From assembly GCA_004558305.1 (NCBI GenBank), contig SFDG01000017.1, forward strand, positions 1-32,935: a DNA stretch of 32,935 nucleotides, written 5' to 3'. The DNA is from Phocaeicola plebeius (GTDB lineage Bacteria > Bacteroidota > Bacteroidia > Bacteroidales > Bacteroidaceae). A model generated the notes under the pieces. The model searched no databases and was not told the origin of the DNA. It saw nothing but the letters and a program-made list of their open reading frames with translations. Each line of letters starts with the position of its first letter. The first letter of the stretch is position 1. The translations under genes were made by a program, and so were the position numbers. Shown here piece after piece: positions 1 to 9,109 of the stretch.

Positions 1-1
1 C

Positions 2-2491
2 TTCGCTTCGGCAGGAACTTTTACCTCTTGTAAGGACTACGATGACGACATCGACAACTTGCAGAGCCAGATTGACAAGGTGGTCAGCGACCTGGCTTCC
101 CTGAAGTCGACGGTGGAGAACCTGAAGGTGGGTGTGACCAGCGTGACAGTAGACGGCGACCAGCTCGTTGTAGTTACTGACGGAGCTACTACCAAAATGA
201 ACCTCCCTGTCGGTGTACAGGTTTCTGAAATCGAAATCAAGGACGGACATCTTTATGTAGGCGGCGTGGACAAGGGTGTCATTGCCGGTGAGACTGAAAA
301 GGCCCAGAAGGTCGAAGTGAAGGAAGACGGCTTTCTCTATATTGACGATGTGAAGCAGGAAGGCCTGCATGTAGGTACAGATGTCATCATCAAGGACGCT
401 TCCAATGGTGTATATACCATCACTATCGGTAAGGATACTATCCAGTTGCCGATGGCTACTTCTTCTTTGTGGGCAACTATCGTTACTTCTGATTTGAAAA
501 CCTATGCTGACAAGAAGGGTATTTGGTGGGGAAAAGCTGCTGCAGCAGTTGACTGGAAAGGCCCGAAGGGTGCTATTGCCAAAAACCAATTCTTGGTAGG
601 TTGCACTCCTACTGCCACCGTTTCTGTATTGCCCGCCAATGTAGACCTGAGCACAAAGACACTGACTTTGGTGAACTCTATCGGCAAGAATGCTCCTGTC
701 ATTGTTACTGCAACAGCTATTGAAAATGACCAGCCTGTCAACAGTGGTGATAGAGCAATCACTAATGCTGGTGCCTGGAAGATTTCTATTGTTCTTGACG
801 ATACCGTTAACGGTGATAATGCCGGCAAGGCTTTCACTACAGGCGGAAATGACCCCAAGAATGTCAAATATGCATTGGCCGTTGACGGAGCCGTTATCTC
901 TGACTATGAATTTATTATCGATACAGAAGAAACTGCCATCACAACCGCTAGTGTGCATGCAAATCAATTCAAAGTAAAGGACAACACCGATAACGGTGTA
1001 GTATGGACTTCTACCTCAATCTCTACTGCATTAAAAGCTCCTGTAGGCAGCTATACGTTCTCCTTTATTGGGGATGGCACGAATGAAGACTATAGAGGCA
1101 TCGTAGATGGCTACATCGCTGTAGTAGACGAAGACGAAGCTGAAGCACTGGGCATTTCTTTCAATGGAATGACTGTAACTGCTTCTGACAAGGCCGGTGG
1201 TAAAACCATTAATGTCGTATTGCATATCCTGGATGTTGCCGGCGGTGCATACCAAACCAAAGCTCAGATTACATTCGGAAATTCTGCTGTAGAAGGAGAA
1301 GAAATTTCGGCTCAGACTTATGTTGCCATGCCGAATACGGATGTTGTGATTGACTTGGGCACTGTATTTACCGGTATGAGTGCAGCAGATGCCAATACAA
1401 TTGCCAACGCAAGTTCTACACCTGCAAACAACTTCGTATGGTCATCCGATGGTAACTTCTTCAAGAAAGCCATTGCCGCTTCTAATGTGAAGTATTATAA
1501 AGATGCAGAATGCACAAATGAAGTAACTGAATTGAACAAAGCCACTACTATCCGCACGATCAAGTACGCTAAATTTGATGATGCTGAACTGATTGAAAAA
1601 GCCAAAGTAGGTGACACCAAACTGACACTGACGCTGAAGGGTAACGATGGCAATGAAGTGAAGAAAGTATCCACTACATTGACCGTCAAGACTCCGACAT
1701 TCGATGATTTATTCGTTGCCAATTCACACGCTCTGTGGGATGAAGGTGTCTTCACTACCCGCATGGACGTTGACGTTACGACAGCTAAACCTTTAATCAA
1801 TTTGGCAAGCGGCTTCATCAGCGTGAAGGATGCCAACAATAATCCGTTGACTAATGACATTACATTCAAGGTGGTTTATAAGGATGCAAATGGCAATGAT
1901 GTGACCGTAGACACTCCTACCGCTGATATTAGTGCATTGATCGCAAACAACAAGCTGAAAGCTAATGAATTCACCGTAACAGCTTCCGTACAGGCTCTGA
2001 CAGGTACGCAGGAAAACTTCGTTGTATCAAAGAGCTATAGCATGAAGCTGATGACGATATTCGAAGGTGCCAAGCTGGTTTACTATGTAAACGATGAAGC
2101 TCAGGCATATGCACAGGTTGGTGCAGACAGCTATATTGCTCCTTACGTAGCGAAGGACAAGCTGGGTCTGGCTCTCGAATTCAACGGCTCTAAGGTAGCT
2201 GTTGCCGGTAAGAACTTCACCGTAGCCAACATCACAGTTTCTGCTCAGGATGTTGCTCCGGATGTCACGTTGAGCACTCCGAGCAGTGCAGCTACAGTTA
2301 ATGCCCTGTATTCTTTGGGAGAAGGCTCGAAAGGTACACTTGCACGTCCTTCGGGTGACGGTAGTAATGGTAATCCGAATATGGGTGCTAAGATTACGAA
2401 CATCAATGTTAACGAAAGTGGTGTTCTGGTTATCACCTTCATGGATAAGGCTGGAATCAAGACTTCTGCTTCCATCGAGTATCGTAAGTAA
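2..2491 (+). CDS. Large surface-exposed lipoprotein, 5' end cut by the window
   Basis: The reading frame is already open at the first bases, so the true start lies upstream of the window. The first visible residues, FASAGTFTSC, look like the end of a lipoprotein signal peptide, with the lipidated Cys at codon 29-31. The residues just after it, KDYDDDID, are acidic, like the export signal that sends Bacteroidota lipoproteins to the cell surface. A heptad-like segment follows (LQSQIDKVVSDLASLKSTV), probably a short coiled coil. The remaining roughly 780 residues are Thr/Val/Asp/Asn-rich and look like stacked beta domains; no catalytic motif is visible. Two Bacteroides-type O-glycosylation sequons, D-T-I near 433 and D-T-V near 800, are present. 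T-ending, restricted codon use suggests high expression. I do not recognise a characterised family; a surface or S-layer-like structural role is only a guess. Confidence 0.8.
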   Translation, partial: FASAGTFTSCKDYDDDIDNLQSQIDKVVSDLASLKSTVENLKVGVTSVTVDGDQLVVVTDGATTKMNLPVGVQVSEIEIKDGHLYVGGVDKGVIAGETEKAQKVEVKEDGFLYIDDVKQEGLHVGTDVIIKDASNGVYTITIGKDTIQLPMATSSLWATIVTSDLKTYADKKGIWWGKAAAAVDWKGPKGAIAKNQFLVGCTPTATVSVLPANVDLSTKTLTLVNSIGKNAPVIVTATAIENDQPVNSGDRAITNAGAWKISIVLDDTVNGDNAGKAFTTGGNDPKNVKYALAVDGAVISDYEFIIDTEETAITTASVHANQFKVKDNTDNGVVWTSTSISTALKAPVGSYTFSFIGDGTNEDYRGIVDGYIAVVDEDEAEALGISFNGMTVTASDKAGGKTINVVLHILDVAGGAYQTKAQITFGNSAVEGEEISAQTYVAMPNTDVVIDLGTVFTGMSAADANTIANASSTPANNFVWSSDGNFFKKAIAASNVKYYKDAECTNEVTELNKATTIRTIKYAKFDDAELIEKAKVGDTKLTLTLKGNDGNEVKKVSTTLTVKTPTFDDLFVANSHALWDEGVFTTRMDVDVTTAKPLINLASGFISVKDANNNPLTNDITFKVVYKDANGNDVTVDTPTADISALIANNKLKANEFTVTASVQALTGTQENFVVSKSYSMKLMTIFEGAKLVYYVNDEAQAYAQVGADSYIAPYVAKDKLGLALEFNGSKVAVAGKNFTVANITVSAQDVAPDVTLSTPSSAATVNALYSLGEGSKGTLARPSGDGSNGNPNMGAKITNINVNESGVLVITFMDKAGIKTSASIEYRK

Positions 2492-2515
2492 ACAGATTCC
2501 TTCAGTTCTCTATAT

Positions 2516-2546
2516 GAAAGCGGTTCCCCGAAAAGGAACCGCTTTC
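2516..2546 (+). terminator. Intrinsic terminator of the lipoprotein gene
   Basis: A perfect 12-bp inverted repeat, GAAAGCGGTTCC at 2516-2527 and GGAACCGCTTTC at 2535-2546, has a 7-nt loop and lies 24 bp after the stop codon. The tract behind it (TGTATATAT) is only moderately T-rich. Confidence 0.85.
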
Positions 2547-2840
2547 TGTATATATGCCTGGATGTGTATTCCCTGATGAATGCGCAACCCCCTCTGCACG
2601 TTGGAAACGGAAGAGCTGTTGCCGTGGGCATCTACCTCCCACAAAAGGACGAATGTCCACATGTAGGAATACGACTGTCTTTAGGCGGAAGTCCTATTAT
2701 TCAGTCTGCAGGAGGACGAAGGAACGAATCGCAGCCGGTGCTCTCGATAGGTAACAGGGCATCGCGACACGGGAAATATTCCTCGAGCTTGATTCCAGCA
2801 GGGGACAGAACAGTCGTAAAGCGAAAACGACATCTTAAAA
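2547..2840. other. Gene-free spacer without a recognised gene
   Basis: About 290 bp between the lipoprotein terminator and the next promoter. A plus-strand frame stays open from about 2564 to 2848, but its product has no recognisable domain, lacks a ribosome binding site and runs into the next promoter. I see no tRNA, repeat or clear hairpin. It may be decayed coding sequence. Confidence 0.5.
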
Positions 2841-2871
2841 TTGTGTAATTACAGAAAATGTTGTACCTTTA
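2841..2871 (+). promoter_or_regulatory. Bacteroidota-type promoter for the GNAT-parE operon
   Basis: A TTG at 2841-2843 and TACCTTTA at 2864-2871, spaced 20 bp, match the Bacteroidota -33 (TTTG) and -7 (TAnnTTTG) elements with one mismatch in the -7 box. It lies 30 bp before the ATG at 2901, so the open frame upstream of that ATG cannot be translated from this transcript. Confidence 0.6.
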
Positions 2872-2900
2872 CCCCCTCGAATATAATACGATCAAGAAAG

Positions 2901-4037
2901 ATGGCCATCACTATTCAACAAGTCAGCTCGAAAAAAGAGCTGAAAACATTCATACGCTTCAATTACGAGCTGTATAAGGACAACCCTTATTCAGTGCCCG
3001 ACCTCTATGACGATATGCTCCATACGTTCAATCCCAAGAAGAACGCGGCCTTCGAGTTCTGCGAAGCCGCCTACTTCCTGGCCTACAGGGACAAGAAGGT
3101 GGTGGGGCGTGTGGCCGCCATCATCAACCACCGGGCAAACGACACATGGAAAGCCAAGGAGGTGCGCTTCGGATGGATTGACTTCATCGACGATGACGAA
3201 GTGTCGGCCGCCCTGCTGAAGACCGTAGAGGAATGGGGCAAGGCACGCGGTATGAACACCATCGTAGGGCCGCTGGGCTTCACGGACATGGATGCCGAAG
3301 GAATGCTGATAGAGGGCTTCGACCAGCTGAGCACCATGGCGACGATTTACAACTATCCCTATTACCCGCAACACATGGAACGGCTGGGCTACGAAAAAGC
3401 CACCGACTGGGTGGAATTCAAGCTGAAAGTGCCCGAACAGCAGCTGCCCGAACGCTTCAAGCGCGTGGCGGAAATCATCCTGCAGAAATACAAGCTGAAA
3501 ATCGTGAAACTGACCCGCAAGGTCATCAAGGAGAAGAACTACGGACAGCGGATGTTCGACCTCATCAACGAGGCCTATGCACCGCTCTACGGCTTCTCGA
3601 AGATGACGCAGGGACAGATCAGCCAATACGTGAAGACCTACCTGCCGCTGCTGGACCTGCGCATGGTGACGGTGGTGGAGGACGAGGCCGGCGAACTGGT
3701 GGCCGTAGGCATCTCGATGGCTTCCCTGTCGGAGGCCCTGCAGAAGGCCAAGGGCCGCATCCTGCCCTTCGGCTGGTTCTACCTGCTGAAGTCGCTCTAC
3801 TGGAAACGGCCGAAGACCCTCGACCTGCTGCTCGTGGCCGTGAAGCCCGAATACCAGAGCAAGGGTGTGAACGCCCTGCTGTTCTACGACCTGGTGCCCG
3901 TGTACATGCAGATGGGATTCGAGTTCGGCGAGAGCAATCCGGAACTGGAAGACAACAAGAAGGTGCAGTCGCAATGGAGCGCCTTCGACCCCGTGCTCCA
4001 CAAACGCCGCCGGGCCTTCCGCAAACACATCGACTAA
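2901..4037 (+). CDS. GNAT-superfamily acyl-CoA N-acyltransferase
   Basis: A 378-residue soluble protein. The C-terminal part carries a GNAT motif A-like stretch (VAVKPEYQSKGVNALLFYD, about residues 313-331), where Q-x-x-G-x-N would contact the acyl-CoA pyrophosphate. The N-terminal part (YFLAYRDKKVVGRVAAIIN) has the strand pattern of a second, degenerate GNAT lobe. GNAT enzymes move an acyl group from acyl-CoA to an amine; the substrate cannot be told. The start is the ATG at 2901, preceded by AAGAAAG and downstream of a promoter at 2841-2871; the in-frame TTG at 2841 lies inside that promoter. It is 29 bp upstream of parE on the same strand, so it is probably the first gene of that operon. 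There is no sign of truncation or transfer. The superfamily call is fairly safe, the function unknown. Confidence 0.75.
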   Translation: MAITIQQVSSKKELKTFIRFNYELYKDNPYSVPDLYDDMLHTFNPKKNAAFEFCEAAYFLAYRDKKVVGRVAAIINHRANDTWKAKEVRFGWIDFIDDDEVSAALLKTVEEWGKARGMNTIVGPLGFTDMDAEGMLIEGFDQLSTMATIYNYPYYPQHMERLGYEKATDWVEFKLKVPEQQLPERFKRVAEIILQKYKLKIVKLTRKVIKEKNYGQRMFDLINEAYAPLYGFSKMTQGQISQYVKTYLPLLDLRMVTVVEDEAGELVAVGISMASLSEALQKAKGRILPFGWFYLLKSLYWKRPKTLDLLLVAVKPEYQSKGVNALLFYDLVPVYMQMGFEFGESNPELEDNKKVQSQWSAFDPVLHKRRRAFRKHID

Positions 4038-4066
4038 TATCCTATATATAAATAAGGTGGGGAAAA

Positions 4067-6010
4067 ATGGAAGAAGATAAATTGAACGAACAAGAGCAGA
4101 CGGCTCCCGCCGTGTCCTACACCGAGGAGAACATCCGTCACCTGAGTGACATGGAGCACGTCCGCGTGCGTCCCGGCATGTACATCGGCCGTCTGGGCGA
4201 CGGTTCCCAGGCCGAAGACGGTATCTACGTGCTGCTGAAGGAGGTCATCGACAACAGTATCGACGAATTCAAGATGGGGGCCGGCAAGCGCATCGACATC
4301 CAGATGGAGGACAACCTGCGCGTGTCGGTCCGCGACTACGGCCGGGGCATCCCCCTGGGCAGCCTGGTCGATGCGGTGTCGATGCTGAACACAGGAGGAA
4401 AATACGACACCAAGGCCTTCAAGAAAAGCGTGGGCCTGAACGGTGTGGGCGCCAAGGCAGTCAATGCCCTGAGCCGCCGCTTTGTGGCCCGCAGCGTCCG
4501 TGACGGACAGCTGCGCGAAGCCGTCTTCGAGCGCGGGGAACTGCTGTCGGACACGACGCAGCCCACCGAGGAGAGCAACGGCACGTACATCTTCTTCGAG
4601 CCGGACGATACGCTGTTCGTCAACTACCATTTCCGTCCGGAGTTCATCGAGACGATGCTCCGCAACTACACCTACCTCAATACGGGACTGTCCATCTACT
4701 ACAACGGCCACCGCATCCTGAGCCGGAACGGACTGGAGGACCTGCTGAACGACAACATGACCGCCCAAGGCATCTACCCCATCGTACACCTGAAGGGAGA
4801 AGACATCGAAATAGCCTTCACCCACAGCCCGCAGTACGGCGAAGAGTACTACTCGTTCGTCAACGGCCAGCACACCACCCAGGGAGGCACCCACCAGAGT
4901 GCCTTCAAGGAGCACCTGGCCCGCACCATCAAGGAATTCTACGGCAAGAACTATGACTTCCAGGATATCCGCAACGGGCTGGTGGCTGCCATTGCCATCA
5001 ATGTCATCGAGCCGACCTTCGAAAGCCAGACCAAGATCAAGCTGGGCTCGCTGACCATGGCTCCGGAAAAGGACTCGGAAGGGCAGCCCTACCCCCTGTC
5101 GGGCGTGAGCGTGAACAAATTCGTAGGCGACTTCATCAAGGAGAACGTGGACAACTACCTCCACAAGCATCCCGAAGTATCGGAGGTGCTGCTCCAGAAA
5201 ATCCAGGAGTCGGAAAAGGAGCGGAAGGCCATTGCCGGTGTCACCAAGATTGCCCGCGAACGGGCCAAGAAGGCGAACCTGCACAACCGCAAGCTGCGTG
5301 ACTGCCGCATCCACCTGAACGATCCGAAGGGTGGAAAGAAGGACGAGGACGACGACCCGCGCCTGGAAAGCTGCATCTTCATCACCGAGGGCGACTCGGC
5401 CAGCGGCTCCATCACCAAAAGCCGCGACGTGAACACGCAGGCCGTGTTCAGCCTGCGCGGAAAGCCGCTGAACTCGTTCGGACTGACCAAGAAGGTTGTC
5501 TACGAGAACGAGGAGTTCAACCTGCTGCAGGCGGCTCTGAACATCGAGGACGGACTGGACGGACTGCGCTACAACAAGGTCATCGTGGCGACCGATGCCG
5601 ATGTGGACGGTATGCACATCCGCCTGCTGATGATCACCTTCTTCCTGCAGTTCTTCCCCGACCTCATCAAGAAGGGCCATGTGTTCATCCTGCAGACCCC
5701 CCTGTTCCGCGTGCGCAACCGCAAGAAGGGAGTCTACGAAACCATCTATTGCTATTCGGACGAGGAACGCATCGCCGCCATCGAGAAACTGTCGCCCAAC
5801 CCCGAAATCACCCGGTTCAAAGGACTGGGAGAAATCTCGCCCGACGAGTTCCGCCACTTCATCGGCAAGGACATCCGCCTGGAGCAGGTCACCCTGCGCA
5901 AGACGGATGCCGTCAAGGAGCTGCTGGAGTTCTACATGGGCAAGAACACGATGGAGCGCCAGAACTTCATCATCGACAACCTGGTAGTAGAAGAAGACCT
6001 AGTAGACTAA
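4067..6010 (+). CDS. parE: DNA topoisomerase IV subunit B (type IIA ATPase subunit)
   Basis: A 647-residue GHKL-ATPase subunit that works with ParC to decatenate daughter chromosomes. In order: the ATP-lid RPGMYIG (35-41), the catalytic-Glu motif EVIDNSIDE (59-67), GRGIPLG (92-98), NTGGKYD (108-114) and VGLNGVGAKAVNALS (122-136). The transducer domain follows, then the TOPRIM domain with EGDSASG (from residue 441) and metal-binding DADVDG (510-515), and RFKGLGE near 584. The length matches compact ParE rather than proteobacterial GyrB, which carries a large insertion; GyrB is the main alternative. The start ATG has a GGTGGGG-like purine tract 6-10 bp upstream. It follows the GNAT gene by 29 bp and precedes coaD by 4 bp, so the three are probably co-transcribed. 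parC is not in the window. Confidence 0.93.
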   Translation: MEEDKLNEQEQTAPAVSYTEENIRHLSDMEHVRVRPGMYIGRLGDGSQAEDGIYVLLKEVIDNSIDEFKMGAGKRIDIQMEDNLRVSVRDYGRGIPLGSLVDAVSMLNTGGKYDTKAFKKSVGLNGVGAKAVNALSRRFVARSVRDGQLREAVFERGELLSDTTQPTEESNGTYIFFEPDDTLFVNYHFRPEFIETMLRNYTYLNTGLSIYYNGHRILSRNGLEDLLNDNMTAQGIYPIVHLKGEDIEIAFTHSPQYGEEYYSFVNGQHTTQGGTHQSAFKEHLARTIKEFYGKNYDFQDIRNGLVAAIAINVIEPTFESQTKIKLGSLTMAPEKDSEGQPYPLSGVSVNKFVGDFIKENVDNYLHKHPEVSEVLLQKIQESEKERKAIAGVTKIARERAKKANLHNRKLRDCRIHLNDPKGGKKDEDDDPRLESCIFITEGDSASGSITKSRDVNTQAVFSLRGKPLNSFGLTKKVVYENEEFNLLQAALNIEDGLDGLRYNKVIVATDADVDGMHIRLLMITFFLQFFPDLIKKGHVFILQTPLFRVRNRKKGVYETIYCYSDEERIAAIEKLSPNPEITRFKGLGEISPDEFRHFIGKDIRLEQVTLRKTDAVKELLEFYMGKNTMERQNFIIDNLVVEEDLVD

Positions 6011-6014
6011 ACAC

Positions 6015-6473
6015 ATGAGAAGAGCCATTTTCCCAGGGACATTCGATCCCTTTACCATCGGTCACGACTCGGTCGTGAAGCGGGCGTTGACCTTCATGGA
6101 CGAAATCGTCATCGGCATCGGTGTCAACGAGTCCAAGCGTACCTGGTTCCCCACCGAACAGCGGGTGGCCATGATCCGCCGGCTCTATGCCGACGAACCG
6201 CGCATCCGGGTGGAAGCCTATAGCGACCTGACCATCGATTTCGCCCGGCGACAGGAGGCCCGGTTCATCATCCGGGGCATCCGCACGGTGCGCGACTTCG
6301 AGTACGAAGAAACCATTGCCGACATCAACCGCAAGCTGGCGGGCATCGAAACCATCCTGCTCTTCACCGAGCCGGAACTGACCTCCGTCAGCTCGACCAT
6401 CGTCCGTGAACTGCTGCACTACGGCAAGGATGTCAGCGAGTTCTTGCCCCAAGGCATGACGATGGAACCATAG
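6015..6473 (+). CDS. coaD: Phosphopantetheine adenylyltransferase
   Basis: A 152-residue cytoplasmic enzyme of the nucleotidyltransferase fold. It transfers AMP from ATP to 4'-phosphopantetheine to give dephospho-CoA, the penultimate step of CoA synthesis. Visible motifs are PGTFDPFTIGH at 7-17, where TIGH is the T/HxGH nucleotide-binding signature, RGIRTVRDFEYE near 89-100 for pantetheine and ATP contacts, and SSTIVRE near 128-134. The length equals the family norm of about 150-165 residues. The ATG is 4 bp after the parE stop, so translation is likely coupled. This gene order (parE-coaD-S41 protease) is one I associate with Bacteroides genomes. Confidence 0.95.
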   Translation: MRRAIFPGTFDPFTIGHDSVVKRALTFMDEIVIGIGVNESKRTWFPTEQRVAMIRRLYADEPRIRVEAYSDLTIDFARRQEARFIIRGIRTVRDFEYEETIADINRKLAGIETILLFTEPELTSVSSTIVRELLHYGKDVSEFLPQGMTMEP

Positions 6474-6529
6474 CCAGCGGGGCAAGCCCCACGGAACACC
6501 TTAACGAATAACCGGAACAATCATCAGAC

Positions 6530-8119
6530 ATGAAACGTTACATTGTAGGAATAGGGGCGGTATGGATGAGCCTGCATCTCCTTTTCGCCCAGAACAACAA
6601 GCTGTTGCAGTCGCCAGCCAGGAAACTGCAGATGGCCGAGTTTGCCATCTCCAACCTGTATGTCGACCCGGTAGACGAAAACAAGATGGTGGAAACCGCC
6701 ATCGTCAGTATGCTGGAGAAACTGGACCCGCACTCCACGTATGCTGACCCGGAAGAAGTGAAGAAACTGAACGAACCGCTGCAAGGCAACTTCGAAGGCA
6801 TCGGCATCCAATTCAACATGGCCACCGACACCCTGTTCGTCATCCAGCCCGTTTCGGGAGGCCCTTCCGAGAAAGCCGGCATCCTGGCCGGCGACCGCAT
6901 CCTGGAGGTGAACGACACGGTGATTGCCGGGGTGAAGATGGGCACCGAGGAGGTCATACGCCGGCTGCGGGGCAAGAAAGGCACCCGGGTGGAGGTGAAG
7001 GTGCAACGCAAGGGAGTCGACAGTCTGCTGCCGTTCACCCTGGTGCGCGACAAGATTCCTGTCTACAGCCTCGATGCCGCCTATATGGCCGACGAACGCA
7101 TCGGCTACATCCGCATCAGCCGGTTTGCGGCCACTACCGCCAAGGAATTTGCCGAAGCCCTGGAACGACTGCAGCGGAAAGGCATGAAGGACCTGATACT
7201 CGACCTGCAGGGCAACGGCGGAGGCTACCTGAACGCCGCCATCGAAATCGCCAACCAGTTTCTGGACAAGAAAGAACTGATTGTCTATACGGAAGGACGG
7301 CGGAACCCGCGCACAGAATTCCACGCAGAAGGCAACGGCAGCTTTACCGACGGAAGGGTCATCGTACTGGTAGACGAGTTCTCTGCCTCGGCCAGCGAGA
7401 TTGTCGCCGGCGCACTGCAAGACTGGGACCGTGCCGTGGTAGTAGGCCGGCGCTCGTTCGGCAAGGGACTGGTGCAACGCCCCATCGACCTGCCCGACGG
7501 CTCGATGATACGGCTCACCGTGGCCCGCTACTACACGCCTTCGGGCCGCTGCATCCAGAAGCCCTATGAAAGTATCGAGCAATACAACCGCGACCTCATC
7601 GACCGCTATAACCGGGGAGAGATGGTGAGTGCCGACAGCATTCATTTCCCCGATTCGCTGAAGGCCAAGACCCTGCGGCTCGGACGGACGGTCTACGGCG
7701 GAGGGGGCATCATGCCCGACTGCTTCGTCCCGGTAGACACGACCTATTTCACGAACTATTACCGCCAGCTGCGCGACAAGGGCATCCTGGTGCAGCTGAA
7801 CCTACAGCTCATCGACCGGCACCGCACCGAATGGCTGAAGCAGTACCGACAGTTTGCCCAGTTCGACCGCGGCTTCGACATCCAGCCGGCCCATCTGGAA
7901 CAGCTGCGCACCCTTGGCGGACAGGCCGGCATCCCCTTCGACGAAGCACAGTACCAGACCTCACTTCCCCTCATCCAGGCCCAGCTGAAAGCCCTTATCG
8001 CCCGCGACCTGTGGGACATGAGCGAATACTTTCAGGTCATCAACCGCCTGAACGAGAGCGTGAAGAAAGCCATGGAACTGCTGCACCAGCCGGATGCGCT
8101 GACGGGAGAACAAAACTAA
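6530..8119 (+). CDS. S41-family C-terminal processing protease with PDZ domain
   Basis: A 529-residue secreted or periplasmic serine protease. Residues 1-20 form a signal peptide (MKRYIVGIGAVWMSLHLLFA) with cleavage near AQN. A PDZ domain spans about 85-165 (GIGIQF ... GILAGDRILEVND). The S41 catalytic domain holds Ser287 in FSASASE and Lys312 in FGKG, a Ser-Lys pair 25 residues apart as in Prc/CtpA proteases. A roughly 140-residue C-terminal extension follows, typical of the longer Bacteroidota members. Such enzymes recognise C-termini and trim or degrade envelope proteins; the target here is unknown. The gene follows coaD by 56 bp, a gap holding only a weak GGGG/CCCC hairpin, so it may be read from the same transcript. 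Confidence 0.9.
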   Translation: MKRYIVGIGAVWMSLHLLFAQNNKLLQSPARKLQMAEFAISNLYVDPVDENKMVETAIVSMLEKLDPHSTYADPEEVKKLNEPLQGNFEGIGIQFNMATDTLFVIQPVSGGPSEKAGILAGDRILEVNDTVIAGVKMGTEEVIRRLRGKKGTRVEVKVQRKGVDSLLPFTLVRDKIPVYSLDAAYMADERIGYIRISRFAATTAKEFAEALERLQRKGMKDLILDLQGNGGGYLNAAIEIANQFLDKKELIVYTEGRRNPRTEFHAEGNGSFTDGRVIVLVDEFSASASEIVAGALQDWDRAVVVGRRSFGKGLVQRPIDLPDGSMIRLTVARYYTPSGRCIQKPYESIEQYNRDLIDRYNRGEMVSADSIHFPDSLKAKTLRLGRTVYGGGGIMPDCFVPVDTTYFTNYYRQLRDKGILVQLNLQLIDRHRTEWLKQYRQFAQFDRGFDIQPAHLEQLRTLGGQAGIPFDEAQYQTSLPLIQAQLKALIARDLWDMSEYFQVINRLNESVKKAMELLHQPDALTGEQN

Positions 8120-8124
8120 CTATC

Positions 8125-8220
8125 TGCCATTCTGAGTCCCCTTCACACATTGTGTGAAACGATTCGATGATGACGCTGTAGGGGCCATCGTAAGAAGTGT
8201 GTGAGAGACTCAGAATGACA
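8125..8220. repeat. Palindromic repeat element, copy 1
   Basis: The outer arms 8128-8138 (CATTCTGAGTC) and 8207-8217 (GACTCAGAATG) are perfect complements, and pairing extends imperfectly inward to about 25 bp per arm. The left arm also contains a separate perfect hairpin, TTCACAC/GTGTGAA, at 8142-8158. The terminal TGYCATTCTG is shared with the repeat at 11955-12033. It lies just after the protease gene and may also stop transcription. Confidence 0.65.
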
Positions 8221-8286
8221 ATATAAAGGGCCGTTGAATAATTACCGACAGCAACAAAAGTGAATAAAGAATTATTTCCTTAATCG

Positions 8287-8318
8287 CTTGTATAGAACGG
8301 GGAAAATCCCTACATTTG
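8287..8318 (+). promoter_or_regulatory. Promoter of frdCAB
   Basis: CTTG at 8287-8290 and TACATTTG at 8311-8318, spaced 20 bp, fit the Bacteroidota consensus. The predicted transcript start near 8325 gives a 5' leader of about 65 nt, AT-rich and with no obvious stable hairpin. No other promoter is seen between here and frdB. Confidence 0.8.
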
Positions 8319-8389
8319 CAAATAGTGAAAGTTGGCATTTATGCAGAATTTTTAGTTCTAACAGTTAAATAATTTAAATTCAATCATTT

Positions 8390-9076
8390 ATGTGGTTAAG
8401 TAATTCATCTATTGGAAGGAAAGTGGTGATGAGTGTAACTGGTATCGCCCTTGTCCTGTTTCTGACATTTCACATGGCGATGAACTGTGTTGCTTTGGTC
8501 TCTGGCGAAGCATACAACATGGTCTGCGAGTTCTTGGGAGCCAACTGGTATGCTTTGGTGGCAACCGTAGGACTGGCCGCGCTGTTCGTGATTCACATCC
8601 TCTACGCTTTTTGGCTGACCTTGCAGAACCGTGCAGCCCGTGGCAGCGAACGCTATGCCGTGACAGCCACTCCGAAAAACGTGGAATGGGCCTCTCAGAA
8701 CATGCTGGTGCTGGGCATCGTCGTTATTCTGGGTCTGGCACTGCACTTCTTCAACTTTTGGTACAAGATGCAGTTTGCTGAAATCATCGGCAACCCGATG
8801 ATGGGCGGTCTTCATGCCGCCGACGGCTACGGCTACATCCAGCAGACCTTTGCCTGCCCTGTGTTCTTTGTTATCTATGTGGTATGGCTGGCTGCCCTTT
8901 GGTTCCACCTGACCCACGGTTTCTGGAGTGCCATGCAGACATTGGGATGGAACAACACCGTCTGGATTAACCGCTGGAAATGCATTTCCAACATCTACTC
9001 TACGATTATCGTATTGGGTTTCTTGCTGGTAGCAGTTGTATTCTTCTTGAAGGGCATGTGCTGCGGCGCTTGCTAA
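8390..9076 (+). CDS. frdC: Fumarate reductase/succinate dehydrogenase cytochrome b subunit
   Basis: A 228-residue integral membrane protein with about five hydrophobic helices (roughly 13-33, 55-77, 104-124, 152-174 and 202-221). It resembles the diheme cytochrome b of the Wolinella-type quinol:fumarate reductase. Histidines suited as axial heme ligands sit in successive helices: H28 (FHMAMN), H69 (VIHILY), H119 (ALHFFNFW) and H173 or H176 (WFHLTHGFW). It anchors FrdA and FrdB to the inner membrane and passes electrons from menaquinol. The gene is first in frdCAB, the order known for Bacteroides fragilis, where the complex is needed for fumarate respiration and succinate production. A Cys-rich tail (CCGAC) ends the protein. 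Confidence 0.94.
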   Translation: MWLSNSSIGRKVVMSVTGIALVLFLTFHMAMNCVALVSGEAYNMVCEFLGANWYALVATVGLAALFVIHILYAFWLTLQNRAARGSERYAVTATPKNVEWASQNMLVLGIVVILGLALHFFNFWYKMQFAEIIGNPMMGGLHAADGYGYIQQTFACPVFFVIYVVWLAALWFHLTHGFWSAMQTLGWNNTVWINRWKCISNIYSTIIVLGFLLVAVVFFLKGMCCGAC

Positions 9077-9109
9077 TTAACGTGTAACTGATTAAAATTG
9101 AAAAACATT

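Noticed and set aside
2564..2848. 94-codon open frame in the spacer after the lipoprotein gene
   Set aside because: No ribosome site, no recognisable domain, and it overlaps the promoter of the GNAT gene.
2991..4028. 345-codon antisense frame over the GNAT gene
   Set aside because: Composition rich in His/Gln/Val is the typical shadow of a GC-rich gene on the other strand.
3233..4051. 272-codon frame in another plus-strand phase of the GNAT gene
   Set aside because: Arg/Gly/Ala-rich shadow; the GNAT frame has real domain motifs.
4034..5857. 607-codon antisense frame across parE
   Set aside because: The parE frame carries complete topoisomerase motifs; the antisense product has none.
9098..9109. 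TTG start for frdA
   Set aside because: An ATG four codons later is better placed and starts the usual N-terminus.
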